Below, in pieces: positions 26,685 to 36,109 of a stretch of 64,000 nucleotides of DNA. The stretch spans positions 62,001 through 126,000 of the forward strand of contig NZ_MYFN02000009.1 in NCBI RefSeq assembly GCF_004514425.2, read 5' to 3'. The position numbers were made by a program, and so were the translations under genes. Under the pieces are notes generated by a model. It worked only from the letters and a program-made list of their open reading frames with translations, did not search any database and had not been told where the DNA came from. The stretch comes from Shinella sumterensis (GTDB lineage Bacteria > Pseudomonadota > Alphaproteobacteria > Rhizobiales > Rhizobiaceae). Positions within the stretch are counted from its first letter, which is position 1, and every line of letters starts with the position of its first letter.

Positions 26685-27062
26685 ATGTCAGAGAAGCTCA
26701 CACTGGAATTGATGGACAAGATCATGGCTGCTTTCAATAGCCATGATGCCGACGCTGTCGCGTTGTATTTCGCCCCTGATGGCGTCATGCTTGCGCCCAT
26801 CGGGCCTGAGCCGGTTGGGCGCACATTGAGAGGGCCAGATGCCATACGGGCAGCATTGAATGCACGATTTTCTGCAAGTCCAGACATCCGCTGGACAGAA
26901 GATAAAACCTGGATATTTGGAGACAAGGCGCTGAGTGAATGGCGAGTCCGCGGCACGGCCCCTGATGGTTCTGTCATCGACACGCTTGGGTGTGATCTGT
27001 GGGAGTTCCAGGACGGCAAGGTCCTAAAAAAAGACACTTATTACAAGCAGAAGACCGTCTGA
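26685..27062 (+). CDS. NTF2/SnoaL-like small protein (copy 1)
   Basis: A 125-aa protein of the NTF2-like cone fold (ELMDKIMAAFNSHDADAVALYF at the N terminus, then DALRGPDAIRAAL-type helix, IRWTEDKTWIFGDKALSEWRV and WEFQDGKVLKKDTYYKQ). Such proteins act as isomerases, cyclases or small-ligand binding or hydrolytic enzymes. The family alone does not reveal a reaction. It is about 70% identical by eye to the 125-aa product at 43269-43646. Both copies sit in the same gene neighbourhoods as the two MHPCO-like monooxygenases, suggesting a step in the same pathway. Confidence 0.75.
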   Translation: MSEKLTLELMDKIMAAFNSHDADAVALYFAPDGVMLAPIGPEPVGRTLRGPDAIRAALNARFSASPDIRWTEDKTWIFGDKALSEWRVRGTAPDGSVIDTLGCDLWEFQDGKVLKKDTYYKQKTV

Positions 27063-27069
27063 AAAATTA

Positions 27070-27099
27070 GTTGGGACGGATGCATCGCTTCGTCCCAAC
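27070..27099. terminator. Hairpin downstream of SnoaL-like gene
   Basis: A 9-bp perfect stem GTTGGGACG / CGTCCCAAC with a 12-nt loop, 7 bp after the stop codon. There is no T-run behind it, so it is a weak terminator or an RNA-stabilising hairpin. Confidence 0.45.
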
Positions 27100-27253
27100 G
27101 TTATCGAATGGTAAGCTAGATTGTTGCCTCAAAACGCCGGCACTCAGAATCAAGTTACGTCAGAAAAAAGCTACAGCAGGCTCCGCACAATTTTGAGGTC
27201 GGCCGATTTCTTTATTGATAGCAATGTGCCTGTCTGCATCGGTTCAGGTGCTC

Positions 27254-28348
27254 TCAGCCCGACAAATCCATCGTCACGCGGGTTGGTGCCCGAGAGGTCG
27301 TCTGTGATAAAAGATGCCGCCGAGTTTGAGCGCTGGCACGAGCACCTGTCGACTCTTTATCGATTATGAAAGAGTTTGGCGCGATGTCCTTGATCTCAAG
27401 TTTCTTCTCGAGCGCCCTTACAGCCATATCGATCGCCATTGCAGGCTGCATCACCTCCGACGCCGATACGGTTGCCTGGATTTCTCCGCGCTCGACGCCC
27501 TAAAGAACCTGCGGCGTTACAAAACCTGATACGAGCGCGATGTCGGTCTTGCCCTTCTCCCGCAGAATATCCGAAGCAGCCTCTACAGCGCCAGCATTAC
27601 CAACGATGTACTTCACATCGGGATATGCAAGAAGACCGTCCTCAACCAATGGCAGCTGGCCGGATTTGCTGCTTGGACCATAGAGAGATTTGGCGATCGA
27701 GAGATCGGATCCATTGATGGCGTCCTTGAAGCCGCTTTCCATGAAGCCGACATAGCTCGCTCCGGCGGGTCCAGCCATATAAAGGACGTCTGTTTTTCCT
27801 GTGCCCTTGGCATGCGCTTTGGCCATATAGGCACCGAACGTTTCACCTATCTTACGATAGGAAGTGACAACTCGGCCGGTGATCTTGTCGCATGTCACGC
27901 CATTGATCGTGTCGATGACCACGACGCCTCTGCTGGCAGCATTTGCGATTGCGGCATCCAGCCCTGAGGTGGACGTCGAGACAAGCACAATAGCGTTCAT
28001 CCCGAGAGCAACGCAGCTCTCAAGCTGATCTATCTGCCGCGAGACATTTGAATAGCCGCCGGCAGACTGCGCTTCCATATGAAGGCCAAGGCGCTTCGCT
28101 TCATTTACCGCACCGTATAACACCGATACCATGAACGGGTTGTCCGTATGGGGAAGCAAGACGCAAATCTTCCATTTTTTTGTGACGTCCGCCTTCTCCA
28201 GCGACGTGTATGTCGTGGGCACGAGCTTTTTTTGCTGGAGATCGAACTCTGGCTCGGTCTTCACAGCGTCAATGGTCCAGGCGTGCGCTGAACACGTCGA
28301 TACAACGATAGCGCCCAACGCGATCATTGAAGCAGTTAACTTATTCAT
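27254..28348 (-). pseudogene. TorT-like binding protein interrupted by an amber codon
   Basis: The first 282 codons encode a TorT-like binding protein with a signal peptide (TASMIALGAIVVSTCSAHA) and the two-lobed core (WKICVLLPHTDNPFMVSVLYGAVNEAKRLG). The frame then meets TAG at 27500-27502. The same frame continues with GVERGEIQATVSASEVMQPAMAIDMAVRALEKK-like sequence (split here: GVERGEIQATV, then MAIDMAVRALEKKL) that aligns with the C-terminal part of the intact TorT-like protein at 21369. The stop replaces the position of a Gln there, consistent with CAG to TAG. The extreme C terminus is also unlike the family. No ATPase or permease gene follows. Confidence 0.75.
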
Positions 28349-28845
28349 TGTGGTTCACCCTCTTTGTTTTGTTTAATGGAATAACCAAGCCGTTGCCGTC
28401 TGCAACTAGGTGCGGGATTGAATTTGACGTCGACCCTTCCAGCGCGTAGGAAAACAACCAAAAGGGAGAATTTCATCTCGCATTTGATAAATGATACCTT
28501 TTTTCGCGACCGAAGCGACACAAAAAGTTCTAAATTCGTCGGAATGCGAATCTGAGATGTGACGTTCAGCAATAATGAGTTTATAGCTGTATCGAGCGCA
28601 TTCCGGAGATCCCCAGCGTCGGAGCGGATTGCAAATGTCAAACCGAGCGAATTGCGGCGGTTTTGCTATGGTTGAGTGCCAGAAGGTCGAAATGATCGCG
28701 GGAAGCAATAAAGCTCTGGGCTATCAAGTTGAAACAACGGGACGTATACAAAACGAGCTTCGGCGTCACAGCACCCCGCCACGAAAAACAGTGGCGATTC
28801 ATGGTTGTGGCGCCAACGACGAGGTCGGAAAGGATTGGGTTGGAA
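28349..28845. promoter_or_regulatory. Divergent control region, TorT pseudogene / Lrp regulator
   Basis: About 500 bases between divergent genes. Upstream in-frame codons of the Lrp gene (from a TTG at 28729) exist but do not look like Lrp protein, so the region is treated as regulatory. No clean palindrome stands out. Lrp-type regulators usually bind here to control the divergent gene. Confidence 0.4.
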
Positions 28846-29853
28846 ATGGATGAAGTAGCAGGCATGCCGCAAATGCAGAAGGCAAATCTCCTACGCGCTG
28901 GTCCCAATACAGCGATCGACGAGATCGATGTGAGGCTCATTCGGCTGCTTCAATCCGACGGCAGGATGTCGTTTGTTGCGCTTGCGAACGATTTGCAATT
29001 GGCCGAAAAAACCGTCCGCAAACGGATTGCCGATCTCCGTTCAACCGGCTGCATGGACATCACTGTGGTCACTGATCCTCGATCGATCGGCTACCACAGC
29101 ATAGCCATGGTAGGCGTCAAAGTGGATCAGGGCACGTCACGCAATGAACTCGCCGAACGTCTTTTCGAATTGGAGGTTGTGGATTACGCCGTAACGGCAC
29201 TCGGAGCTTATGATATTTTAGTGGAGCTCGTCTGCCACGATGATAGTGAACTTGCCACTCAGATAGATAACGGTCTCAGAAAGATAGCCGGGATCAGAGA
29301 CCTGGAGGTCTTCCCTTATCTTCGACTGCATTACCAGCAGCCAGCTTGGGATCGAGCACAAGACAAGCCAAACAAGGGGAATGTTCCTCCAAAATACAAT
29401 CTAGATCCGGTCGACCTCTCCATAATTCGACTACTGAGTGAAGATGGAAGGAAGCCCTTTCTTGAAATCGCGAGACTCTTGGAGGTTTCTGAAAGTCAGA
29501 TACGTAATCGATACTCGCGCCTTGTTGACGATGGCACACTGCAAGTGCTCGCGATTACGAATCCGAAGATCTTAGGGTATGCGCTGAGTGCTTGGGTATC
29601 CGTTCGAGTCTCCGCTAACCGCAGTATCACTGAAGTCGCTGATATTTTAGCGGGATTTTCGTCAGTTGCATACTTGGCCATTTGTGCAGGCAGGTACGAC
29701 ATCATGATGGAAGTGATATGCGTGGACCGAGATGATTTATATGCGCTACTCGACAACAAGATTCGGAAGGTCGACGGAATATCTAGTATAGAAACATTTA
29801 TATGTTCTGATTTTCTGTATAGAAAGCTCGTTATGCCCAGGACACAGAAGTAA
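28846..29853 (+). CDS. Double-domain Lrp/AsnC family regulator
   Basis: A 335-aa protein made of two complete Lrp/AsnC units. Unit 1: HTH IDEIDVRLIRLLQSDGRMSF with AEKTVRKRIADL, then the ligand/RAM domain VVDYAVTALGAYDILVELVC. Unit 2: HTH LDPVDLSIIRLLSEDGRKPF with SESQIRNRYSRL, then VAYLAICAGRYDIMMEVICV. Standard Lrp proteins have one unit, so this is a tandem fusion. It is divergent from the TorT-like pseudogene and probably regulated it. Start 28846 is chosen because sequence upstream does not fit the family. Confidence 0.85.
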   Translation: MDEVAGMPQMQKANLLRAGPNTAIDEIDVRLIRLLQSDGRMSFVALANDLQLAEKTVRKRIADLRSTGCMDITVVTDPRSIGYHSIAMVGVKVDQGTSRNELAERLFELEVVDYAVTALGAYDILVELVCHDDSELATQIDNGLRKIAGIRDLEVFPYLRLHYQQPAWDRAQDKPNKGNVPPKYNLDPVDLSIIRLLSEDGRKPFLEIARLLEVSESQIRNRYSRLVDDGTLQVLAITNPKILGYALSAWVSVRVSANRSITEVADILAGFSSVAYLAICAGRYDIMMEVICVDRDDLYALLDNKIRKVDGISSIETFICSDFLYRKLVMPRTQK

Positions 29854-29974
29854 CATATTTTGCCTTATGTTAGCTATTGTGGATCTGGAGATATAATTAA
29901 CTCGATTGTATTTGCCGCCCAATTTACAGTAGGTGGCGGAGCGATCGTCTGGCGAATACCGTGAAGCATTCACC

Positions 29975-29979
29975 TAATA
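29975..29979. repeat. Target-site duplication, left copy
   Basis: TAATA directly outside the left inverted repeat. The same five bases flank the right repeat at 43199-43203. Tn3-family elements make 5-bp duplications at AT-rich targets. Confidence 0.8.
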
Positions 29980-30019
29980 GAGGGCGTAGCGTTGGTTTCC
30001 CGCTAAACAACGCTAAGGG
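29980..30019 (+). repeat. Left terminal inverted repeat of the transposon
   Basis: It begins GAGGGCGTAGCGTTGG and ends CAACGCTAAGGG. It matches the reverse complement of 43159-43198 at 39 of 40 positions; the outermost base is G here and A there. Confidence 0.92.
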
Positions 30020-30039
30020 GGAACGAAGCCAGAATACCG

Positions 30040-33005
30040 TCATGCTGCACGATGTTTCGTCGATAGATTGAGCAACTTTCTACCAGTTGCCTTGGCAGCG
30101 CGATCCCAAAGGAAGTCTCCGGAGAAGGCGATGTGCTCCCATCCAACCGGCGAAGTATGGGTCAGGATATCGTCGGGGACAACTTCGCCTTGTGCGCGCA
30201 GATGCCGCACGGCATCGGCCATGTAGGTCGAATTCCAATAGACAATCGCCGCGATCACGAGATTCAAACCCGAGGCCCGGTATTGCTGAGCCTCATGACT
30301 GCGGTCGATGATCCGCCCTTGCCGGAAAGTGTAGATGGCCTGTGCAAGAGCGTGACGCTGTTCGCTTTTGTTGAGCCCGGCCTGGCAACGCCGGCGAAGC
30401 GAGGGGTTTTCCAACCAGTCGAGCATGAACAGCGTCCGCTCGATCTTCCCGATCTCCTGCAGGGCAATGTCGATCTGGTTCTGACGCTCGTAGGCGGCGA
30501 GCTTCCTCAGCATTACGGACGGCGCGACATGGCCGACTTTCAGCGACGCAACCAGTCGCATGACGTTCTCCCAGTGCTCGCGAATGACCTCGGCACGAAT
30601 GCGTTTGCCGAGAAGCGGCGCAATGGTGGGGTAGGTCACAGGGTGCTCGATCGAGATCAGTCGGCGGTTCGGGAAGTCGCGCAGCCTTGGGCAGAATCGG
30701 AATTCGAGCATGGCGCAGAGCGCGAATACATGATCGGTTGCACCACCGGTATCGGTGTAATGCTCGGCGATGGAGAGATTGCTGCCGTGATGGAGCAGGC
30801 CGTCGAGAACATAGGGCGCCTCGTGCGTCGCCGCCGAGATGACCTTGACATGAAAGGGGCCGTGCTGGTCGGAGACATGGGTGTAGAAGCTGAAACCCGG
30901 ATCAACGCCATAGCGGGCGTTGATGTCACCGCCGGAGGCGCCGTGCTTTGCGCCGCGAAAGAATTGCCCGTCCGAACTCGACGTCGTTCCGTCGCCCCAG
31001 ACTTTTGAGACCGGCAGACGGTGTTGGGCGTTAATGATGGTGGCGAGCGCCGCCCGATAGGTATCCTCACGGATATAGGCATCCTGCGTCCAAATGAGCT
31101 GATCGCGGGTCACACCCTGGCTGGCCGCCGCCATGCGGGAGAGACCGAGATTGGTCGCATCGGCCAAAATGGCGGCGAGCAGCGCGCTCTCGTTAGGGCA
31201 GCTTTCGCCGGTGCGCAGATTTGTGAAGGCCGCCATGAAGCTGGTCTCGCGAGCGACTTCGTGCAGGAGTTCGGTGATGCGGATGCGCGGCATCATCGCA
31301 TCGAGCCGGTCGGCGAGCGCTTCGGCTTCGGCGGGGACCGCAGTCTTCACAGGTGAGATCTGCAACCGATCCTCGACCAGGCGCACGCCCTCCACTTGGT
31401 TCCGCTTGAGGCGCTGAGCGAATTTCTTGAGCCGCCAGTCGAGCTCTCGGCCGCGTTGCGCGAGCCATTCGTCGGCGGCGGTCGGCAATCCTAGGTCAGC
31501 AACGATCGGAGCGGCCGCTGCCTCTGGCAGCATATAGCTATCGAAGCGGCGATAGGCGAAAGATCGCTCAACCCAAACGTCGCCCGCGCAGCTTGTTGCG
31601 CAGGTGGGCGAGCATGGCCGTTTCGTAGAGCCGGCGATTGATTTTGCCGTCCGACCCGAACACCAGCTTGCGCCACTCCTTCTTGAACGGCATCGGCGCA
31701 TCGGGCGGCACATCGCGTTTGCCTGCTCTGTTAAGGTCGCGAAGCATGTGAATGCCAGCAATCGTCCGAGCACTTCCACGACCGGCTTTGAAATCGAGCG
31801 CCTCGAGCAGCACCGGAGCAAATTTTCGGAGCGTCGCATAGCGGTCCACGGCCACCATGAGTGGATCGACGTCCGCAGTTTCGGCGAGTTCTGCGACCTC
31901 ATGCCTGGCCTTCAGCAGATTGGCCCAGCCAACGGTCTCGTCGATTGCCTCGATCGGGTCGATGTCATCGTTGAGTGCAGTGGAGAGAGCGTCGATCGTG
32001 CCGCGAAACAGCCGCATCAGTCGACCAACATTTTTCGCGGTAGCCGCAAAACGACGGGTCTGCTTGTTGTGGGCCCGGCTGAAGGCGCTGCCGATCAGCT
32101 TGTCCGACATTTCTATGGCAGCGTCGGTCAGCCGTTCTTCCAGATCGATCAGGAAGGCAACTAGGGTCACGCGCCGGCGCGACGCCGTGTAGCGCTCGAT
32201 CAAGTAGGCGGCCGAGGCGCGCCCCTCACGCACGAACTGCCGATAACGATCGGGATGCACAGTGCCATTCAATTTCGCCGGAATGGCAATTTCCCTTACG
32301 GTTCGCAGACGCTCAAGAATGTCGCGGACGTGATCGGGCTTGGCCGCCGTCGGGATTGCCTTGAGCCACGTGAGCGGCATGGCGCCCCGGCGGGGATCGG
32401 TGATCAGGAGTGCATCGAGCGCTTGCAGTTGCTCTGGCCGAAGGCCAGAGAGGAGCGCATGAGCCGCCTGTTTTCTGGCGCGCGCCCGGCCAGCAATTCC
32501 GGCGCGCTCGATGGTAGAGACCGCAGGCAGGAATCTTGGCCTGGCGCAGCGCATCAATAATGCCGGCGGCGATCACCATTCCTTTGTCCGTCCCCCAGGC
32601 GGCCTTGGCCGCCGCTTCGATCATGAAGGGAATATCGGTCCTGGTTGCGATGCGAAGGCCAAGCGCTACCGCCAGCTCGCGAGCATGATCGGTCATCGTC
32701 TGATCCCGCCCCGCATAGTCGGCAAGCGCAGCCGCCGGCAAATCGAGCTGTTCGCCAATGAAGGACACCAGTTTTTCTGGAAGCCCGCTGGAGCGATGGA
32801 GAATCTGGGCAAGCGTCATGCCGGGATGCCGAAACAGCGCAAGCTGAAGAGCAACGCCGAGGCGATTGCGATCCTCCCGCCGAAACCGGATCAACTCAAG
32901 ATCGCTCGGCTCGAGTGTGTAAAACCGGGCGAGATCATCACGCTCCCCTGGAATCCCGAGCAGCTGTTCCCGCTCGGCTTCGCTCAGCAGTTCGTGCTTG
33001 CGCAT
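30040..33005 (-). pseudogene. tnpA: Tn3-family transposase tnpA, two frameshifts
   Basis: Together the three frames encode a full-length Tn3-type DDE transposase (about 985 codons). Frame 1 from ATG 33005 covers DUF4158-like N-terminal sequence (KHELLSEAEREQLLGIP) to about 32540. Frame 2 covers about 32545-31580 (AVSTIERAGIAGRARARKQ to AHLRNKL). Frame 3 covers 31580-30040 with the catalytic part (VSKVWGDGTTSSSDGQFF, DQHGPFHVKVIS, LYWNSTYM-type YWNSTYMADAV). Both shifts go in the same direction, equivalent to +1 or -2 nt. Either the transposase is dead or the assembly has two small errors; the rest of the protein is well preserved. Confidence 0.88.
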
Positions 33006-33148
33006 CCGCGTTCCTCCCGATGTCCATAGAAGGCTCATCGATTTCGTGGACAGACAAGAGTAAGGAGACGTATTCTGCGGACGGAATCGGAGCCGTTCCA
33101 CAGGTCAATCAAGTTTGTCCACAGAACGGCCGTTTCGGAGACAGAAAT
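33006..33148. other. res recombination site / divergent tnpA-tnpR promoter
   Basis: The 143-bp gap between divergent tnpA and tnpR is where Tn3-family res sites lie. It contains inverted copies of a TGGACAGACAA / TTTGTCCACA motif (about 33040-33052 and 33114-33123) plus further TGTCC-like halves (TGTCCA near 33021), consistent with resolvase-binding subsites. Subsite boundaries cannot be fixed by eye. Confidence 0.6.
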
Positions 33149-33718
33149 ATGGGGGCAATTCTCGGCTACGCGCGCGTCTCGACGGGCGATCAGGACGTCG
33201 CCGGCCAGACAATTCGGCTTGAGCAGGCCGGCGCGATCAGGGTCTTTACCGACATCAAGTCCGGAAAGAGTATGGATCGGCCAGGTTTGGCCGAACTCCT
33301 GAACTACGCCCGCGCCGGCGACACCCTCGCCGTCGTGCGCCTCGACCGCCTTGGTCGATCGCTGGCGGAGCTCTTAGAAACGGTGAAGATGCTGCGGGAG
33401 CGTTCGATCGACCTTCTCAGCCTCGAGGAGAAGATCGACACCTCCTCGGCCGCCGGCGAGCTGATCTTCCACATGTTCGGGGCGATCGCCCATTTCGAGC
33501 GTCGGCTCATCTCTGAGCGGACGAAGGACGGCGTCGCCGCCGCAAGGGTGCAGGGCAAGCGGCCTGGCCGTCAGCCCCTGGACATGAAAAAGGTCGAGGC
33601 AGCTATGAAGCTTGTCTGCGCCGGAACGTCACCGGTCGAGGCAGCAAGGCAACTCAGCCTCGGCCGCTCCACCATTTACCGTGAAATGCGTCGATTGGGG
33701 GTCAACCGAACCGCTTAG
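33149..33718 (+). CDS. tnpR: Serine resolvase TnpR
   Basis: A 189-aa serine recombinase. The catalytic Ser is in LGYARVSTGDQD (residue about 11). Conserved downstream motifs are KSGKSMDRPGLAELL, VVRLDRLGRSLAELLETV and FHMFGAIAHFERRLISERT. The C-terminal HTH (TSPVEAARQLSLGRSTIYREM) is intact. It resolves transposition cointegrates at res and represses tnpA/tnpR. Full length, no damage. Confidence 0.93.
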   Translation: MGAILGYARVSTGDQDVAGQTIRLEQAGAIRVFTDIKSGKSMDRPGLAELLNYARAGDTLAVVRLDRLGRSLAELLETVKMLRERSIDLLSLEEKIDTSSAAGELIFHMFGAIAHFERRLISERTKDGVAAARVQGKRPGRQPLDMKKVEAAMKLVCAGTSPVEAARQLSLGRSTIYREMRRLGVNRTA

Positions 33719-33733
33719 CGCCACAAAACTGCA

Positions 33734-34744
33734 CTAAGCGCCAACGCCCGCTCGAGCCGTCGATTCACGCACGATCAACTTTACGGGGATCTCGGTAACA
33801 GTCCCCTGAGACTTCTTGCCATCGATCTGGTTCAAAACCAGATCGATGGCTACTTGGCCGAGCTTCTCTTTCGAATAATCCACCGAAGTCAGCGGAATCT
33901 TGGTGTATTTGCTGACATCCAGGTTGTCATAGCCGACAACCGACAGATCCGCTGGAATGTTGAAGCCGAGGTCGATCAAGTGGGCTATCAATTGAATCGC
34001 CAGCACGTCGTTATGAACAATTGCCGCTGTCGGGCGGTCGGGCATTCCCGCCAAGCGCTGAGTGGCGCCGGTCCAGCCACCCGGAGCGGTCGTATCGAAA
34101 AAAATATCGCGTCCAGCAGGCAGACCCGCAGACGATAGCGCCTGTAGCACGAAAGGCAAACGAGACTGCGGGAAATGCTCTTCATCGCCCGGGCCTACAT
34201 AGGCGATTTTCTGATGGCCCAAAGCCTTCAAGTGGGCGACTACGATCTCCGCCGCGCTCTTCTCGTCGATGACCGCAGAGGACGCTTTGGCGTTCCGCGT
34301 TGCAATGAGAGCAAACGGAATGTCTCGGGACGAGAGAAACTCGACAAGATTGCTTGAAGGGGAAATCTGCCAGGCAACGACTCCATTGACGTTCTTCTTT
34401 CTAAAGAGCTCGAGATACTCCTTCTCAAGATCCGGGTCGTCGTCCAGGTCCGCCAGCAGCAGCTGGTATCCTCTTTTACGGAGCGCCTGATTGAAAGCCG
34501 AGGTCATTTCCGCGAAGAACGGGTTTCGAATGTTGGGGACCAAATAGCCGATTGTGCGGTTGCCGGCCCCCTTCAGGCTCCGAGCGAAATCGTTCGGAAC
34601 GTAGTCCAGTTCGGCAATGGCCCTCAGCACGCGTTCGCGCGTTTCGGCCGCGACCGGCTTCGGCCCTCCATTGACGACGTACGATACCGTGGCACTCGAC
34701 ACGCCGGCTCGCCGCGCGACTTCATCTCTGGTGACCTTCGCCAT
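33734..34744 (-). CDS. LacI-family repressor of the transposon cargo operon
   Basis: A 336-aa LacI/GalR regulator. The N-terminal HTH is TRDEVARRAGVSSATVSYVVNGG (residues 5-27) with hinge DYVPNDFARSLKG. The sugar-binding domain runs TIGYLVPNIRNPFFAEMTSAF to ADLSVVGYDNLDVSKYTKIPLTSVDYSKEKLG-type sequence (DLSVVGYDNLDVS seen). It is divergent from the first binding-protein gene. Two copies of a TCTACnnnnGTAGA operator occupy the gap, one near each start, so it should autoregulate and respond to a sugar-like inducer. Confidence 0.92.
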   Translation of the reverse strand: MAKVTRDEVARRAGVSSATVSYVVNGGPKPVAAETRERVLRAIAELDYVPNDFARSLKGAGNRTIGYLVPNIRNPFFAEMTSAFNQALRKRGYQLLLADLDDDPDLEKEYLELFRKKNVNGVVAWQISPSSNLVEFLSSRDIPFALIATRNAKASSAVIDEKSAAEIVVAHLKALGHQKIAYVGPGDEEHFPQSRLPFVLQALSSAGLPAGRDIFFDTTAPGGWTGATQRLAGMPDRPTAAIVHNDVLAIQLIAHLIDLGFNIPADLSVVGYDNLDVSKYTKIPLTSVDYSKEKLGQVAIDLVLNQIDGKKSQGTVTEIPVKLIVRESTARAGVGA

Positions 34745-34776
34745 GAAATATCCTCCGTCGATTCACTCTTGCATTT

Positions 34777-34792
34777 CTCTACTTGTGTAGAC
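34777..34792. promoter_or_regulatory. LacI-type operator, regulator-proximal copy
   Basis: CTCTACTTGTGTAGAC contains the symmetric core TCTAC-TTGT-GTAGA, 33 bp upstream of the regulator start (34744). It shares the core and spacing with the site at 34908. Confidence 0.65.
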
Positions 34793-34907
34793 AAGGGAAA
34801 TCTGTCGCCCAGCTAAGCCGGCCCGGCGCGAGCACAAAGATTCACGCCGAATCTGGCTATTTCTCATATATCTTCATGATGGGCACTGCGCAGCTGAAAA
34901 GATTTTA

Positions 34908-34923
34908 GTCTACAGGTGTAGAC
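34908..34923. promoter_or_regulatory. LacI-type operator, transporter-proximal copy
   Basis: GTCTACAGGTGTAGAC is almost fully symmetric (core TCTAC-AGGT-GTAGA). It lies 72 bp upstream of the first binding-protein gene (34995), a suitable place to block its promoter. The sites at 34777 and 34908 are 131 bp apart, allowing looping. Confidence 0.68.
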
Positions 34924-34994
34924 AAGGCAACAGGGATGTGACATAAGTTCTTTCGGGGAGCTGTGAGGAGACTCCCCGGATCTGGAGGAGTTTC

Positions 34995-35987
34995 ATGAAC
35001 AAAGTCACCCGCATGATTGCGGGCGGGATACTTGCGCTCGCCTGCTCGACGAGTCTGTTCGCCTCTGAGGGGCAGGCGAAGGACGCGGACGGCAACTATG
35101 AGATCATCGCCGTTCTTGGCCCGCTGGGCGATCCCTTCTTCAGCGCGATGGAGAAGGGGACCAAGGACGCCGCTGAGGCGGCCGGCGTGAAATTCGAATA
35201 CACGGCGCCCAACGGCTTCGACAATCTCTCCCAGGATCTTGCGCGGCTGATCGAAGTCGGCCTGTCGCGCAAGCCGGACGCCATGGTGATTGGCAATTTC
35301 ATTCCCGATGCCGAAAACGAGGGCATTCGTGCCGCCGTGGAGGCGGGCATAGAAGTGGTGGTCATCAATACCGGCTCGGACAACTGGAAGGAATTGGGCG
35401 CGCTGACATTCGTGGGCGAGGATTCGACCGCCGTCGGCCGCAAGGCGGCCGAACTGCATCTGGCCTCCGGCGCCACCCATGGCATGTGCATCAACCATGT
35501 TCCCGGCAATCCCGGGACGGAGGCCCGTTGCCAGGGCTTCAAGGAGGACATGGAGGCCGGCGGCAAGAAGGTCACGGTACTCAATCTTCCCTATTCCAGC
35601 CAGGGCAGCCCGCAGCAGATCGTGCAGGCCATCACCGGAGCGCTCACCGCCGACAAGACGATCAATGCCATCTACACGCTCGGTTCGGGCTTGGCTGAGA
35701 ACGCGATGCAGGCCGTCGCGGATGGCGGATTTGCCGAAACCGTCAAGGTGGGCACGTCTGACGTCTCGCGGCGGACACTCGAAGCAGTGCGGGATGGCAA
35801 GCTCGTCTTCGATCTGGACCAGCAGCCGTATCTGCAGGGCTATTACGGCGTCCTGATCGCCGCCCAGCATCTCAAGTACGGCATCCAACCGGTCGGCGCC
35901 GTCACGACCGGGCCTCTGATCATCACGAAAGAGAACGTCGACAAGGTGCTGAACCCGGAAGTCGTTCCCTATCGCGGCGCCATGTAG
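34995..35987 (+). CDS. CUT2 sugar-type ABC binding protein (cargo system 1)
   Basis: A 330-aa type I periplasmic binding protein. A signal peptide (RMIAGGILALACSTSLFASEG) precedes IIAVLGPLGDPFFSAMEKGTKD, KPDAMVIGNFIPDAENEG, GIEVVVINTGSD and the late strand VTTGPLIITKENVDKVL. The family binds pentoses, hexoses, inositols or related polyols. GGAGG lies 8 nt upstream of the ATG. First gene of the LacI-controlled operon; a strong hairpin follows its stop. Confidence 0.9.
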   Translation: MNKVTRMIAGGILALACSTSLFASEGQAKDADGNYEIIAVLGPLGDPFFSAMEKGTKDAAEAAGVKFEYTAPNGFDNLSQDLARLIEVGLSRKPDAMVIGNFIPDAENEGIRAAVEAGIEVVVINTGSDNWKELGALTFVGEDSTAVGRKAAELHLASGATHGMCINHVPGNPGTEARCQGFKEDMEAGGKKVTVLNLPYSSQGSPQQIVQAITGALTADKTINAIYTLGSGLAENAMQAVADGGFAETVKVGTSDVSRRTLEAVRDGKLVFDLDQQPYLQGYYGVLIAAQHLKYGIQPVGAVTTGPLIITKENVDKVLNPEVVPYRGAM

Positions 35988-35993
35988 GCCCGA

Positions 35994-36027
35994 TAGGAGC
36001 CGCCTTACCTCCCGGGGGCGGCTCCTA
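35994..36027 (+). terminator. Intercistronic hairpin after binding-protein gene
   Basis: An 11-bp perfect stem TAGGAGCCGCC / GGCGGCTCCTA with a 12-nt loop, 7 bp after the stop. Hairpins here typically stabilise the upstream mRNA or partly terminate, so that the binding protein is made in excess of the membrane components. No U-run follows. Confidence 0.6.
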
Positions 36028-36109
36028 CTCCTGCCGGGCCGGATGGCCCACGCCAGCGTCCTGAAAGCAATGCCGGACGCTCCACCTCAATGACATGGAG
36101 GGACTTTGC

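Noticed and set aside
29977-29981. Alternative transposon end at GGGCG with a different 5-bp duplication
   Set aside because: ATAGA and TTTAA do not match each other. Moving the boundary two bases outward gives identical TAATA on both sides.
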